64,000 bases of DNA from Palleniella intestinalis (GTDB taxonomy: Bacteria; Bacteroidota; Bacteroidia; Bacteroidales; Bacteroidaceae). Position 1 is the first letter of the stretch; every line of letters starts with the position of its first letter. The DNA is taken from contig NZ_JABKKG010000010.1 of NCBI RefSeq assembly GCF_013166595.1, positions 62,001 through 126,000 of the forward strand. Reading direction: 5' to 3'. Made by a program: the position numbers and the translations under genes. The notes below the pieces were generated by a model. That model did no database searches, was not told where the DNA came from, and saw only the letters and a program-made list of their open reading frames with translations. Below, in pieces: positions 1-8,772 of this stretch.

Positions 1-639
1 TGCATTTAGAATGTTAGGTGTCTCATTCTTTATAATGCTGCCTGTATTGAATACATTTGCTCCAAAATGGTCAATCGCAAATGTTTCAAGTATGTTGACC
101 TGACTTTGATTCGTGCCTCGATTAAAAACGGTATTTACAGCCGCAGCCCATTTATCCCAGTTCTTGTCAAAATCCGTGAACAGTTTAGTAAAATCACCTG
201 ACTTGAAATCCGCGATTCCACTCACTGCCAAAGTTTTGGTAGCATCATATAAGTCAAGATAATCGCTACTGTTATTCTTTATGCAGCTTCCGAACTTGAA
301 TGCGCCTTCACCAAAATGTTCTTTGGCGAATTTTTCCAGCATATTGGTATGTCCTTCGCTTGTATCAGCATTGAAGGCCTTATCAAAGGCTGCCGCAAAC
401 TTGTCCCAATTACCATCAAAATTGGTTATCAGCTTTGAGAGGGAATCGGCAGACATCCCACCGGACATATCGGATGTCACGGATGATACCACATTCTTTC
501 CCGCCTTATATACTTCGCTGCAACTTTTTATTTTCTCAGCCTCATCCTTGAACTCTGCTTTGAGTTCATTGGACAAGGTTTTAAGGTTGTTTGCTCCGTC
601 CTTCAGACTATTTACCAATGATGGGAACAATGCTGCCAT
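1..639 (-). CDS. Partial repeat protein encoded downstream of VgrG (candidate T6SS-associated protein)
   Basis: The gene starts at an ATG at 637-639, about 60 nt after the vgrG stop, and is still open at the window edge, so 213 residues are visible. There is no signal peptide and no membrane segment; the chain looks helical and charged. Residues from about 75 onward contain two copies of a unit of roughly 60-70 residues: each has a NWDK(F/W)AAA stretch, then an N(M/I)LE(K/T)FA stretch, then G(S)xIKN. I recognise no family. Its place directly after vgrG in a T6SS-iii operon suggests a cargo, effector or adaptor, but that is inference from position only. A downstream immunity gene would lie outside the window. 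Confidence 0.7.
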   Translation of the reverse strand, partial: MAALFPSLVNSLKDGANNLKTLSNELKAEFKDEAEKIKSCSEVYKAGKNVVSSVTSDMSGGMSADSLSKLITNFDGNWDKFAAAFDKAFNADTSEGHTNMLEKFAKEHFGEGAFKFGSCIKNNSSDYLDLYDATKTLAVSGIADFKSGDFTKLFTDFDKNWDKWAAAVNTVFNRGTNQSQVNILETFAIDHFGANVFNTGSIIKNETPNILNA

Positions 640-697
640 AAATTAAGATTAAACTTTTGTGCTTCGGATAGTGTCAGAGTACTATCTATTTCGAGAT

Positions 698-2725
698 TTA
701 ATTTATCTTTGTTTTATTAGCCTTAATGTCTATCTGGTTGCCGGCATTAATGGCAATGGTTGCAGAAGCTTTCTGTTGGTGGGTAGTAGAATACTCCATG
801 AATGCGGATTTAGCCTCCTCACGAATGTTGGTTGCTGTTACCTGCAAGTTGTTTTTCACCTGTTCATCCTTATTATCATTGACCTTGACAAACTGGTTGC
901 TTTCTACGGTCAGCGAGTCATTGCGGTCTATGCTTGTGCTACGGTCATTGCCGGCATGTTCACGGATGTCATTATCGGCAGTGCGCTGCATATCATGACC
1001 TGCAGCCATGAAGATGTCGTTATCTGCACTGGCATTGATGTCGTGTCCGGCGTGCATGATTATATCGTTCTTCGCATATAATTCTATGTTGCCTGTTGAC
1101 TCCAGTTTTATCAGCTTTTGGTCGGTGGAGAAAGTTAGGATATAGTTCTCTTTTTCATTGTCATAGATACGGATATAGCCATCATTCCCTTCATCATGTA
1201 TTTCAATGGTGTGACCATTGCGGGTACGGATAGCCTTGACTTGGTTGCTGCTGTTATTGTTCGGCAGCCATGCTCCGTCCGGGTCACCTACACCATTATA
1301 TAATGTACCCTTCACAAAAGGGCGCTCAGCATTGCCACCCTCAAAGTCAATCATCACCTCCTCACCAATTTCCGGGATGAAGCTAAAGCCTTTTCCTCCA
1401 CCGGCATAGGGCTGGGAAAGACGAAGCCAAGGAGTCATCATGCTGTCGTCAAGCTGTGCCTGCCAATCAAACTGCACACGTATTCTGCCAAGGTTGTTAG
1501 GGTCTTCATTATCAGTAACCTTTGCGCGACAAGATGTGGCAACAGGATAGACATCACTGTCAGAATAGGGTGGGTAGTCGCAAGCTGAAGGGATTCCAAC
1601 GAAATGGTTACTATACATGTCATCAGAGGAGAAATAGTGCGCCATTTCGATTATAAGGATTTCATCCTGGTCCACATCACTCTTGGCGTTAGTGGATGAG
1701 TTTGTTATATAGTTGTCCTCAATGACAAGTACCGCACCTATTTTCAACTTTGAGCAATAGGTATTGCCTGAATAAGTAAGCATTTGTGCCTTCTCACCGC
1801 GAGCCTGCGTTTTCGTTGATGCGTTGAGGACGGTTTCCCTGCCATCATCATCTGCAAAACCACCGGAATGCAGGTTCTGCAATGTCGGTTTTATGAACTG
1901 TTCCTGTGAAGCGGCAAACACACGTTCACTCAGACTGTTGTACTCACGCTGCATTTCCTCAACACCTTCCTTCTGATTGGCATCATAGGCATTGTAGGAT
2001 GATGCCACATGGCTGAAAGCAACAGGCTGCAGGCGTAGTTCCACATTGTAAGATGAGATATCGTTCTTGGTATAGTTCAGTCGCACGGAATCTGCCTGCA
2101 CAAGATTGCCGAACACAAGTTTGTCACCATCGTTGTACAGCCATTCTCCGTATCTGCGCGCCAAACGTTGCAGGAACTGATAATTGGTTTCGTTATATTG
2201 TACGCAGTAAGGAATTGTTTCCGCAAATCGTGCGTCAATACATGTTTCCAAATGCTGGCTGTAATCATCCACCACATCCTGAACAATGTCATTGAGTGTC
2301 TGCTTCTCAAATGACTTGCAAGTCGGGTTATCAAACAACAACGCATCCCAACTGCGCGCCTCTACGTTGACAACATACTCACCCATGCTGCGGCTTCCCG
2401 ACGCTGACACTATCACACCATGGAAAGAAATATCGGCAGTCTTATCGACAGAACCGAACATGGATGACAATGTCTCTGTATAATCAGTGGAAACCTCAAG
2501 CATTATCTCTTTGCCGATGATATTGCCACAAACAGCAAATTCCGTATCGCCCAACATTTCCTGCGGTCCTTTGCGCATGGTGAATGTCAGTGAATCCGGA
2601 GACAATAATGACTGGTGCAAAGAGAAATTATCAACACGGAACGATGTTCCGCCTATCTCTATGTCATACTTCGACGACTGTACGCCATCGACAGACATTT
2701 TTATGGAACGAATAGTTGCAGACAC
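698..2725 (-). CDS. tssI: VgrG/TssI spike protein of T6SS subtype iii
   Basis: This 675-residue protein is the trimeric spike that caps the Hcp tube and carries effectors. The N-terminal half resembles the gp27-like barrel part of VgrG. It is followed at about residues 395-480 by a gp5-like OB-fold stretch with the typical LGRIRVQF, GFSFIPEIGEEV and NAERPF(V)KG motifs. The C-terminal third is rich in repeated NDI, AGHD and ADND turns that fit the beta-helical needle. No C-terminal enzyme extension is evident, so effectors are probably separate proteins. It lies 9 nt after the second tssD gene and is followed by the partial repeat protein, so it should share their transcript. Confidence 0.93.
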   Translation of the reverse strand: MSATIRSIKMSVDGVQSSKYDIEIGGTSFRVDNFSLHQSLLSPDSLTFTMRKGPQEMLGDTEFAVCGNIIGKEIMLEVSTDYTETLSSMFGSVDKTADISFHGVIVSASGSRSMGEYVVNVEARSWDALLFDNPTCKSFEKQTLNDIVQDVVDDYSQHLETCIDARFAETIPYCVQYNETNYQFLQRLARRYGEWLYNDGDKLVFGNLVQADSVRLNYTKNDISSYNVELRLQPVAFSHVASSYNAYDANQKEGVEEMQREYNSLSERVFAASQEQFIKPTLQNLHSGGFADDDGRETVLNASTKTQARGEKAQMLTYSGNTYCSKLKIGAVLVIEDNYITNSSTNAKSDVDQDEILIIEMAHYFSSDDMYSNHFVGIPSACDYPPYSDSDVYPVATSCRAKVTDNEDPNNLGRIRVQFDWQAQLDDSMMTPWLRLSQPYAGGGKGFSFIPEIGEEVMIDFEGGNAERPFVKGTLYNGVGDPDGAWLPNNNSSNQVKAIRTRNGHTIEIHDEGNDGYIRIYDNEKENYILTFSTDQKLIKLESTGNIELYAKNDIIMHAGHDINASADNDIFMAAGHDMQRTADNDIREHAGNDRSTSIDRNDSLTVESNQFVKVNDNKDEQVKNNLQVTATNIREEAKSAFMEYSTTHQQKASATIAINAGNQIDIKANKTKIN

Positions 2726-2734
2726 GTTTCTTCT

Positions 2735-3217
2735 TTAATATTCAAGATTAAAAGACTCATAGAGCGTATTCAAAGACGACATGGCACTCATCACACTGTT
2801 TTGAGACCACTCACGGTTGAATGTCGCACTTTGAGCAGAGCCAATGCGAATTATCTCCGCACTTAATGTAATCGTAGTGTACATGAGTTTACTGTCGTTA
2901 TCATTGAAATAATCTTTCAGTCCGACACAATAGGCGTTGCCGAACGCCACACTCTTATAGACAGCCTTGTTGTCATTGGAATAGATACGGAAGCGGAAGA
3001 TTCCTGAATTGACCTGTGTCTTATCAAACATCCAACGATAGAAAAACAGGTCATCATCGCTTGTTGCAGGCATGACAAACTTTATCGTTCCACCCATCGT
3101 GCGTGAAGACGGCTTGCCTGTCTCGTCTGTTGACTGTGAGAAATCGAATTCACACTCAACAACGCTGTAAGTCTTGCCGGCAATTTTAAGTTTTCCTTGT
3201 ATAGCCATATTTGCCAA
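2735..3217 (-). CDS. Second TssD/Hcp-like protein, adjacent to vgrG
   Basis: A 160-residue protein of the Bacteroidetes TssD (Hcp) type. It shares with the upstream TssD the pattern of an early beta strand plus a TDExGKPSSRTMGG turn (upstream copy: TDVEGQPTGRTRGG), then a WM(F/C)D helix and a late strand that ends near the inner-tube face. It is about 25 residues longer than the upstream TssD, with the extra length at the C-terminus (SAMSSLNTLYESF). Its place between tssD and vgrG suggests a specialised tube ring, perhaps the one contacting VgrG or carrying cargo; this is inference. It has no signal peptide. Confidence 0.82.
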   Translation of the reverse strand: MANMAIQGKLKIAGKTYSVVECEFDFSQSTDETGKPSSRTMGGTIKFVMPATSDDDLFFYRWMFDKTQVNSGIFRFRIYSNDNKAVYKSVAFGNAYCVGLKDYFNDNDSKLMYTTITLSAEIIRIGSAQSATFNREWSQNSVMSAMSSLNTLYESFNLEY

Positions 3218-3286
3218 AGTACAACCTTCAGCTTAGATGCCTGCAAGAATGCAGACAATCTAAGCCAAAAGTTATTATGCGACAGA

Positions 3287-3694
3287 TTATTTGTCAATTG
3301 TCCAGCTGTTGTTATGAACAGCATTACCTACCTGAATTTCCTTAGCAGTGATGGTGAACTCTTCATACTGCTGCACCTCATTCTTGTCATCATAAGTTTC
3401 AGAGTACTCCACAACATATCCGTTCTTGAAGTTCAGACGCTTCATCTCGCCACCATCCTTGTCTGGATAAGAGATTACACCATTCTTGCTCATGTAGGTG
3501 TCACACATCCACTCAAGAAGTTCTGTGTTTCCGTCATTCTTGGATTTCACCTTCAGATGAATCTTGCCACCACGTGTACGTCCTGTAGGCTGTCCCTCCA
3601 CATCTGTCTGCTGATTGAGCTCGTAACGCACATACATTACCTCACGCTCCTGAATGCCATCGGCATTGATGGTCACAGTTCTTGTCTCTGCCAT
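3287..3694 (-). CDS. tssD: TssD/Hcp inner tube protein of T6SS-iii
   Basis: A 135-residue protein with the sequence style of the Bacteroidetes Hcp family: an N-terminal MAETRTVTINADG strand, the TDVEGQPTGRTRGGKIH loop, an LLEWMCDTYMS helix and a final strand ending in SWTIDK. TssD hexamers stack to form the expelled tube. The gene follows tssC by 54 nt and precedes the longer TssD-like gene. Length fits the family. The upstream gap is A/T rich but has no clear consensus promoter, so transcription from the operon start is the simplest reading. Confidence 0.92.
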   Translation of the reverse strand: MAETRTVTINADGIQEREVMYVRYELNQQTDVEGQPTGRTRGGKIHLKVKSKNDGNTELLEWMCDTYMSKNGVISYPDKDGGEMKRLNFKNGYVVEYSETYDDKNEVQQYEEFTITAKEIQVGNAVHNNSWTIDK

Positions 3695-3748
3695 AATTTC
3701 TTTCTTTTTTGTAGTTAATATTAATGTTTATTGAAAAAAGTATTTGCT

Positions 3749-5152
3749 TTATGCATTTTTTGTATTTTGTTCCCAATCCACACCTGCATTAGTGTTCTTG
3801 CCCGTCAACTCAATGAAGAAGTTCTGAGCAGCAAAGTAAGGTGTGATCTCCACATTGATTGTGATATCCTTTGTCTGAGGATTCTGGTCCACTTTCAGAT
3901 TGGTGTACTTCTCGATAATACCACCCGGACCTTTGTAGTCACTGAGGAAGTTGTGGATGTCAGACGTAATCTCAGACTTGATTTGAGGAGTCCAAATCTC
4001 CATTGCATGGTCGTTACAATAGTTCTGGAAAACCTTTCCTATCCAATCGAACACGCGAACGATAGAGTACTCCTGCAATCCCTTTGATGCACCGTTGTAG
4101 AGTGTATGGTTGGAGAATGCCATCGTACGTCCATCCTCTTCCACCATAGGAATGATTCCTTGGTCGATAAGGGTTGCTATCTCTGACTTGCGCAAGTCCA
4201 TACGAGCACCCTTCACATTGTCAAGTGTGCCATAGCGCTTGCCCGCTGCTGCCTGTGCGATAGTCACCTCTTCTGTGTTTGACATGCGTCCTGCCAATGC
4301 TCCGGAAGCCGGAATGTAAAGGTCTTCATCCTCCCCTGCCAATTCTGATTTTGCACGACCAAGGATATAGTTTGCAGTCATAACAATATTTCCCAAATAT
4401 GGGTCAGTGCCTTGCAGACTTGCATCGTCAAGTTCAGTCTTCAGCATCTCGAAATTCTGACTGTCCTTGAAATCCGTCACCATAATGACCTTATTGCGAT
4501 AGGCTGTCTGCGCCCACATTCTAATCACATCCGAACCACCGTTCAGTTCGCCACCGATATAACCCGGAACCACAAGCATACTATAATTGTTCTTCAAGCT
4601 AAGGCGGTCAAAATACTGTTCAAGTTCTTCTCGAACGGCATTCGTATCTTCCGAATTATAATCATGGAGTTCCTCTTTATCAACATTCATCAGTGTGATA
4701 CAGTCAACCTTACCCTGACCAGCATTCGCAAAGAACGAATCAAGACTGCGGTATGTGACTTCAAGGTTGCGTATTTCGTCACGAACACAAAACAGATTCT
4801 CACTAAGATTGCGCTCCGCCTTCTCACACTTGTCTTTGCAGGCATCGATAATCTCCAGCGGATCACCTGTACCCTGCTCAAGGATTTCCACCCAAAGAGA
4901 AAGTTCATTCTTCAGGCGCTTCCGTGATTCCTCGTATGCCGAATCAGAGAGGAACACGTTCTTAATAGCCCTACGGCGAGGATCCATGTTCTCGACACCT
5001 TTGATAAGACCTTTCAACAACTGGAAACCTCCGAACTTATCCAATCCACCGAGACTGTTCTGAAGCAGTTCGGCAGGGTTCTCTATTCTTTCGCGCTCCC
5101 GGAGACCAACAGGCTCACCGGAAGTTACGGCTTTCATTTCTTCTGCTGCCAT
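3749..5152 (-). CDS. tssC: TssC contractile sheath large subunit
   Basis: A 467-residue protein matching TssC/VipB in length and layout. The middle holds the conserved sheath core (DYLVV-like stretch LVVPGYIGGELNGGSDVIRMW and later a YGTLDNVKGARMDL region). The C-terminal quarter carries the FQNYCNDHAMEIWT and FLSDYKGPGGIIEKY stretches, which are typical of the part that handles contraction and ClpV access. With TssB it forms the cytoplasmic sheath around the Hcp tube. It follows tssB by 27 nt, as in most T6SS loci. Confidence 0.93.
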   Translation of the reverse strand: MAAEEMKAVTSGEPVGLRERERIENPAELLQNSLGGLDKFGGFQLLKGLIKGVENMDPRRRAIKNVFLSDSAYEESRKRLKNELSLWVEILEQGTGDPLEIIDACKDKCEKAERNLSENLFCVRDEIRNLEVTYRSLDSFFANAGQGKVDCITLMNVDKEELHDYNSEDTNAVREELEQYFDRLSLKNNYSMLVVPGYIGGELNGGSDVIRMWAQTAYRNKVIMVTDFKDSQNFEMLKTELDDASLQGTDPYLGNIVMTANYILGRAKSELAGEDEDLYIPASGALAGRMSNTEEVTIAQAAAGKRYGTLDNVKGARMDLRKSEIATLIDQGIIPMVEEDGRTMAFSNHTLYNGASKGLQEYSIVRVFDWIGKVFQNYCNDHAMEIWTPQIKSEITSDIHNFLSDYKGPGGIIEKYTNLKVDQNPQTKDITINVEITPYFAAQNFFIELTGKNTNAGVDWEQNTKNA

Positions 5153-5179
5153 TATTATATAATATAATGTATAGGTTAA

Positions 5180-5635
5180 TTATTCTGCACTTTCCAGTTC
5201 TTCGAGCAGTGCCCTCAATGCATTCTTCAAATCACCGCGTGCCGCATCGTTTTTCAGTGCGTTGCGCAGTGTCTTGTTCTTTTCCAACTGGCGGATTACT
5301 GAGTTATAAGCGTCTATCTTGGCCTTCTTGCCACTCATCAACTCACTCTGGGAAATAAGTTGCTCATCCTCGAAATCCTTGATTTGCCTAAACTCAAAGT
5401 CTTCGTAAACAGCACCGCCCTCTTCCGTAACAAGAGCAATGCCTTCCTTGCTTGGCTGATAGTGTTCGAAAACATCTTTCATGCTTTTCGCCTTGAAGCC
5501 TTTTCGGTCTTCGTCAGTGTTGGGAGCAACATCGGTAAACTGGTCAGCATAGAGTGTCCGGTTCTGTGGGAACTCTATGACACCGTCCTGTGCATTTTCC
5601 TCAACGACTTTTGAAATTACGGTTTTTCTTGCCAT
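5180..5635 (-). CDS. tssB: TssB contractile sheath small subunit
   Basis: A 151-residue protein read from the ATG at 5633-5635 (MARKTVISK). An in-frame start further upstream at 5743 would add 36 residues that overlap the end of clpV, so I rejected it. The order tssH-tssB-tssC, the small size and the acidic C-terminus (ALLEELESAE) fit TssB of subtype-iii systems. The sequence itself is divergent from proteobacterial TssB, so the call leans on context. A helical LIS(Q)SELMSGKKAKIDAYN segment in the C-terminal half is the likely region of contact with TssC. Confidence 0.85.
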   Translation of the reverse strand: MARKTVISKVVEENAQDGVIEFPQNRTLYADQFTDVAPNTDEDRKGFKAKSMKDVFEHYQPSKEGIALVTEEGGAVYEDFEFRQIKDFEDEQLISQSELMSGKKAKIDAYNSVIRQLEKNKTLRNALKNDAARGDLKNALRALLEELESAE

Positions 5636-5693
5636 AGTTTTGTTATTATTTATTTGTTTATTAGTTGTTTTCAGTTCTGCTTGCCGTGGACAA

Positions 5694-7931
5694 TCACTCG
5701 TCCGGTGAGTCAATCTCCCAAGCAATTTCTTTAGCCACTTCATTATATTTCATTGTGACAGTATCACCTGAATTTATGTCACCCGATATTATCAGTTTGG
5801 AGAGAGGGCGGCGGATTTCCTTACGGATGATGCCAAGGATAGGGCGTGCACCGTAATGGGCGTTGAAACCAACCTTGGTTATATACTTGCGAGCTGTATC
5901 GTCTATCTCCAATGTGATGTTCTGCTCTTTCAAGGCTTTCAGGAGGTTCTTGATATGAATATCGAATATCTTGTCTATCATCTCCGGCGTGATTGGAGAG
6001 AAAGGCACTATCTCCGTAAGGCGCGCAAGGAACTCCGGACGGAACTGTCCTTGCATCACATCAAGCATCTGGTCGTGAGTCGGCACCCGATTCTCTTCAA
6101 ATGACTTGAAAATATAATCGCTGCCGATGTTGGAGGTAAAGATTATGAGAGCATTGGAGAAATCGCCGACACGTCCGAGACGGTCATGCAGCTTTCCTTC
6201 GTCAAGAATCTGCAGGAACAGGTCGAAAACAGACTTGTGTGCCTTCTCTATCTCATCAAACAGCACAACACTGTACGGATGCTGACGGATTTGGTTGACA
6301 AGCAGTCCGCCTTCCTCATAACCGACATATCCCGGAGGTGCACCGTAAAGCAGGGCGACGGAATGTTCCTCCTTGTACTCCGACATGTCGAAGCGCAGGA
6401 TGGAAGCCTCATCGTTGAACAGGAAATTGGCAAGCGACTTTGCCAGCTCTGTCTTACCTGTACCGGTAGGGCCAAGGAAGAAGAAAGAACCGATAGGCTG
6501 CTCTTTCTTGTTCAATCCTGAGCGTGATTCATAAATGGCATCAAGCACACTCTTCACGGCGTGATTCTGCCCCACAAGGCGCTGATGTATGATTTCTTCC
6601 GCATTGCCAAGCTTCTCGCGCTCTTCCGATTGGAGGTTGCCCATTGGAATACCGGTCATCTTTGCCACCACGTTCTTGACATAGTCCTTACAGAGCTTCT
6701 GCTCCGGACAAGCGTCCATTTCCAAGTCTATCTTTATGGAAGCCATTGACCTGTCCAGCAAGTCCAAAGCTGATGAAGGCAGGCTGCGCTCCGGGATATA
6801 ACGTTTGGAAAGGCGTACCAATTCCTCTGCAATATCTTCTTCGGCCTCTATCGAATGGAATTCCGCATAGCTTGGCATCTTGCTTTCAACAATCTCTTTG
6901 GCTGTCTGCTCGGTTGGCTCGTCCAATTGTATTTTCTCGATATAGGACATCAGCTCCTTATCCTTCTCTATGTCCTTGGTATATCCATCTATGGTGGAAG
7001 TGCTTATCAGCTGAATCTCATTCTTACACAGTGCACGTTTCAGGATAGGCAGGATGCCGTTCAATACTGACTGCTTGTCCTCTAACCTGTAAATATTCTC
7101 CACAACAAGCACAGCTCCCGGCTGCTGTTCTATATACGCCAGTGTCTTTTTGAAGCGGTCCTCTACCTCACCCTTGTAAGAAACACCTTGCACAAGGGCT
7201 ATCAAATCAAGTTCGTACAGCACCATGTCTCTTACAGACGAAGGAGCATCTTCCGCGCTTGCTTTCTGAATCAGACCATATATGAGACTTGTCTTGCCAA
7301 CACCGGTCTCGCCGACAATAATCAGGTTTGCCTTATCCTTTCGTGCAAGCACTTCAAGCATTGAGCGCACCTTGTCCTCCAAACCAATCACAGGCAGTGC
7401 CGGAGCCGTTACAGCCTCGCAAAAATATTCCTCACTTCCCGAAAAAGCTTCACTTGCAGACGGCTTTCCCGGCAACGAAGGTTTTGCACAATAATCATCC
7501 GACATTGTCCTATATATCATCTCCGGTGCCAACGGAAGCGTTTTCAGCTGGTCGGCACTAAAGCCCACCCCTGGCGATACAACTGCCGCCAACAGCAATT
7601 GTGTCGTTATTTCTCCCAGTCCACGTTGTTCAGCCTGGGACTGCGCTTCCCTGATAACGCTCTTTGCCTCATTGGAGAACACAACCGACTTCATCGGATA
7701 GGCGGACTTCTCTGCTTGACTGACTCTTATGTCTGCCCAATCCAAAAGATAATAATAATCAGAATCAAGGGTGTCTTCGATAAACCCGACAAGTCCCACA
7801 GACTTATGCAGCAAAGCCCGGAGCAAATGGGCAGGCTCTATTTGCGGGGACTTGTTATCTTTTGCAAAAGACTCCGCTATATGCAGCACATCTACAGGCA
7901 ATTGACTTAATATCTCTGCGTATTTATCCAT
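5694..7931 (-). CDS. tssH: ClpV/TssH AAA+ ATPase, sheath disassembly
   Basis: A 745-residue class-1 Clp ATPase that recycles contracted TssBC sheath. An N-terminal Clp_N-like helical domain covers about residues 1-145. The first AAA module has Walker A GETGVGKT at 207-214, but where an acidic DE pair is expected the Walker B region reads VLVVEN (274-279). The second has Walker A GPTGTGKT at 487-494 and Walker B VVLFDE at 555-560. The middle insertion is short, so the protein is about 100 residues shorter than proteobacterial ClpV. It begins one base after the stop of the antiterminator gene. General ClpB is excluded mainly by this T6SS context. Confidence 0.92.
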   Translation of the reverse strand: MDKYAEILSQLPVDVLHIAESFAKDNKSPQIEPAHLLRALLHKSVGLVGFIEDTLDSDYYYLLDWADIRVSQAEKSAYPMKSVVFSNEAKSVIREAQSQAEQRGLGEITTQLLLAAVVSPGVGFSADQLKTLPLAPEMIYRTMSDDYCAKPSLPGKPSASEAFSGSEEYFCEAVTAPALPVIGLEDKVRSMLEVLARKDKANLIIVGETGVGKTSLIYGLIQKASAEDAPSSVRDMVLYELDLIALVQGVSYKGEVEDRFKKTLAYIEQQPGAVLVVENIYRLEDKQSVLNGILPILKRALCKNEIQLISTSTIDGYTKDIEKDKELMSYIEKIQLDEPTEQTAKEIVESKMPSYAEFHSIEAEEDIAEELVRLSKRYIPERSLPSSALDLLDRSMASIKIDLEMDACPEQKLCKDYVKNVVAKMTGIPMGNLQSEEREKLGNAEEIIHQRLVGQNHAVKSVLDAIYESRSGLNKKEQPIGSFFFLGPTGTGKTELAKSLANFLFNDEASILRFDMSEYKEEHSVALLYGAPPGYVGYEEGGLLVNQIRQHPYSVVLFDEIEKAHKSVFDLFLQILDEGKLHDRLGRVGDFSNALIIFTSNIGSDYIFKSFEENRVPTHDQMLDVMQGQFRPEFLARLTEIVPFSPITPEMIDKIFDIHIKNLLKALKEQNITLEIDDTARKYITKVGFNAHYGARPILGIIRKEIRRPLSKLIISGDINSGDTVTMKYNEVAKEIAWEIDSPDE

Positions 7932-7932
7932 A

Positions 7933-8520
7933 TTAATTATTTGTTTTGCTAATACATTTCACATCTGCTATATCGATAAGCACATTAGCACTGCCTAAGA
8001 AGCCAAGATTCACATATACCCTCGTCTTTTTAACGCCCAATTCCGCTACTTTTCCGACCATTCCCTTCATAGGCCCTCGGACAACTTCCACTTCTGTGCC
8101 CGCAACAAGTTTGCTTGAATCCATTGTCACAGCCTCATCATGCTGTGCCAGCATTCTGCAAAAATCCTCAATCTGCTTGTCCGGTATTACGGCATATTCC
8201 CTGGCACCGGGAGCTTTGAGAAGAGTATATACAAATGACAAATCGCGAATAACCCGAATATCTTCATTCGCCATTTTCACAAACACAACCATTGGAATCA
8301 CAATGCGGTCAATGACTTTGTTCCTGTCACTCCAATAGTGAATTTCCTTCTGGATTGGAGCAAAAGCCTCAATGCCGAGAGAATTGATTCTCTTGGCGAC
8401 TTTACGTTCACAACAATTACGCACCTGTGCCACATACCAACGTTTCGGACACGCTTCGCGGTTGCCTGTCCCATTTGCAGGCAAACCAACCGATGTCGTC
8501 TTGATAGCATCCTTATCCAT
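7933..8520 (-). CDS. UpxY-like NusG family transcription antiterminator, first gene of the T6SS operon
   Basis: A 195-residue specialised NusG paralogue. The NGN domain starts at KRWYVAQV and includes ERKVAKRINSLGIEAFAP; a KOW-type segment follows near the C-terminus (VEVVRGPMKGMVGKVAEL). Start chosen at 8518-8520: an earlier in-frame start at 8583 would read through the left recombination repeat. UpxY proteins in Bacteroides are the first gene of capsule operons and let RNA polymerase read through terminators of their own operon. Here the same type of gene heads a T6SS operon. It lies 29 nt from the invertible segment, so promoter inversion would switch both regulator and T6SS. Antitermination itself is inferred from family. 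Confidence 0.88.
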   Translation of the reverse strand: MDKDAIKTTSVGLPANGTGNREACPKRWYVAQVRNCCERKVAKRINSLGIEAFAPIQKEIHYWSDRNKVIDRIVIPMVVFVKMANEDIRVIRDLSFVYTLLKAPGAREYAVIPDKQIEDFCRMLAQHDEAVTMDSSKLVAGTEVEVVRGPMKGMVGKVAELGVKKTRVYVNLGFLGSANVLIDIADVKCISKTNN

Positions 8521-8548
8521 TGTAAAGTGTGATTGCAGAAAATGTATA

Positions 8549-8567
8549 TCTCTACAGCAGAGACAAT
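8549..8567. repeat. Left inverted repeat of invertible promoter segment
   Basis: A 19-bp sequence whose exact reverse complement is at 8773-8791. It has the layout of a tyrosine recombinase site: arms TCTCT and AGAGA around a 5-bp asymmetric centre ACAGC. The right-hand copy has the centre as GCTGT, so the sites are in opposite orientation, the arrangement that yields inversion. Confidence 0.85.
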
Positions 8568-8582
8568 CACTTTTGAGAAACA
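8559..8582. repeat. 24-bp direct repeat, copy 1 (inner side of left site)
   Basis: A perfect 24-bp match to 8787-8810 in the same orientation. It begins in the right arm of the recombination site and extends 18-19 bp beyond it. Here it lies inside the invertible segment, while the other copy lies outside, which is asymmetric. Confidence 0.85.
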
Positions 8583-8729
8583 ACTATGTAACAGTAAGTT
8601 GATGCACAGAAAACAGCATTATTGAAAAACAAAAGCCACCTGTCGGGCTCCGTCAGCAGTTGTTTTTGCGATAAATACATCACAAAAACAAGAATTCTCC
8701 AACAAAAGGCAATATTTTTTTGCATTAAA

Positions 8730-8761
8730 TTTGTCTAAATTGAATAAAATGTTTAATTTTG
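8730..8761 (+). promoter_or_regulatory. Invertible promoter, currently pointing away from the T6SS operon
   Basis: TTTG at 8730-8733, a 20-nt spacer, and TAATTTTG at 8754-8761: a full match to the Bacteroidetes housekeeping promoter. It lies inside the segment bounded by the 19-bp inverted repeats and faces right, antisense into the end of the recombinase gene. I found no minus-strand -7 match (CAAAnnTA on this strand) between 8521 and 8843. After inversion the -7 would fall at about 8579-8586 facing left, giving a leader of about 50 nt before the antiterminator gene. Confidence 0.8.
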
Positions 8762-8772
8762 CATTGTGGAGT

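Noticed and set aside
1..8520. Phage tail or extracellular contractile injection system
   Set aside because: TssB/TssC, TssD, VgrG and a ClpV-type disassembly ATPase together indicate a T6SS of subtype iii; eCIS loci lack ClpV.
8521..8583. N-terminal extension of the T6SS antiterminator to a start at 8583
   Set aside because: It would code through the recombination site and invertible region; the ATG at 8520 gives a family-like N-terminus.
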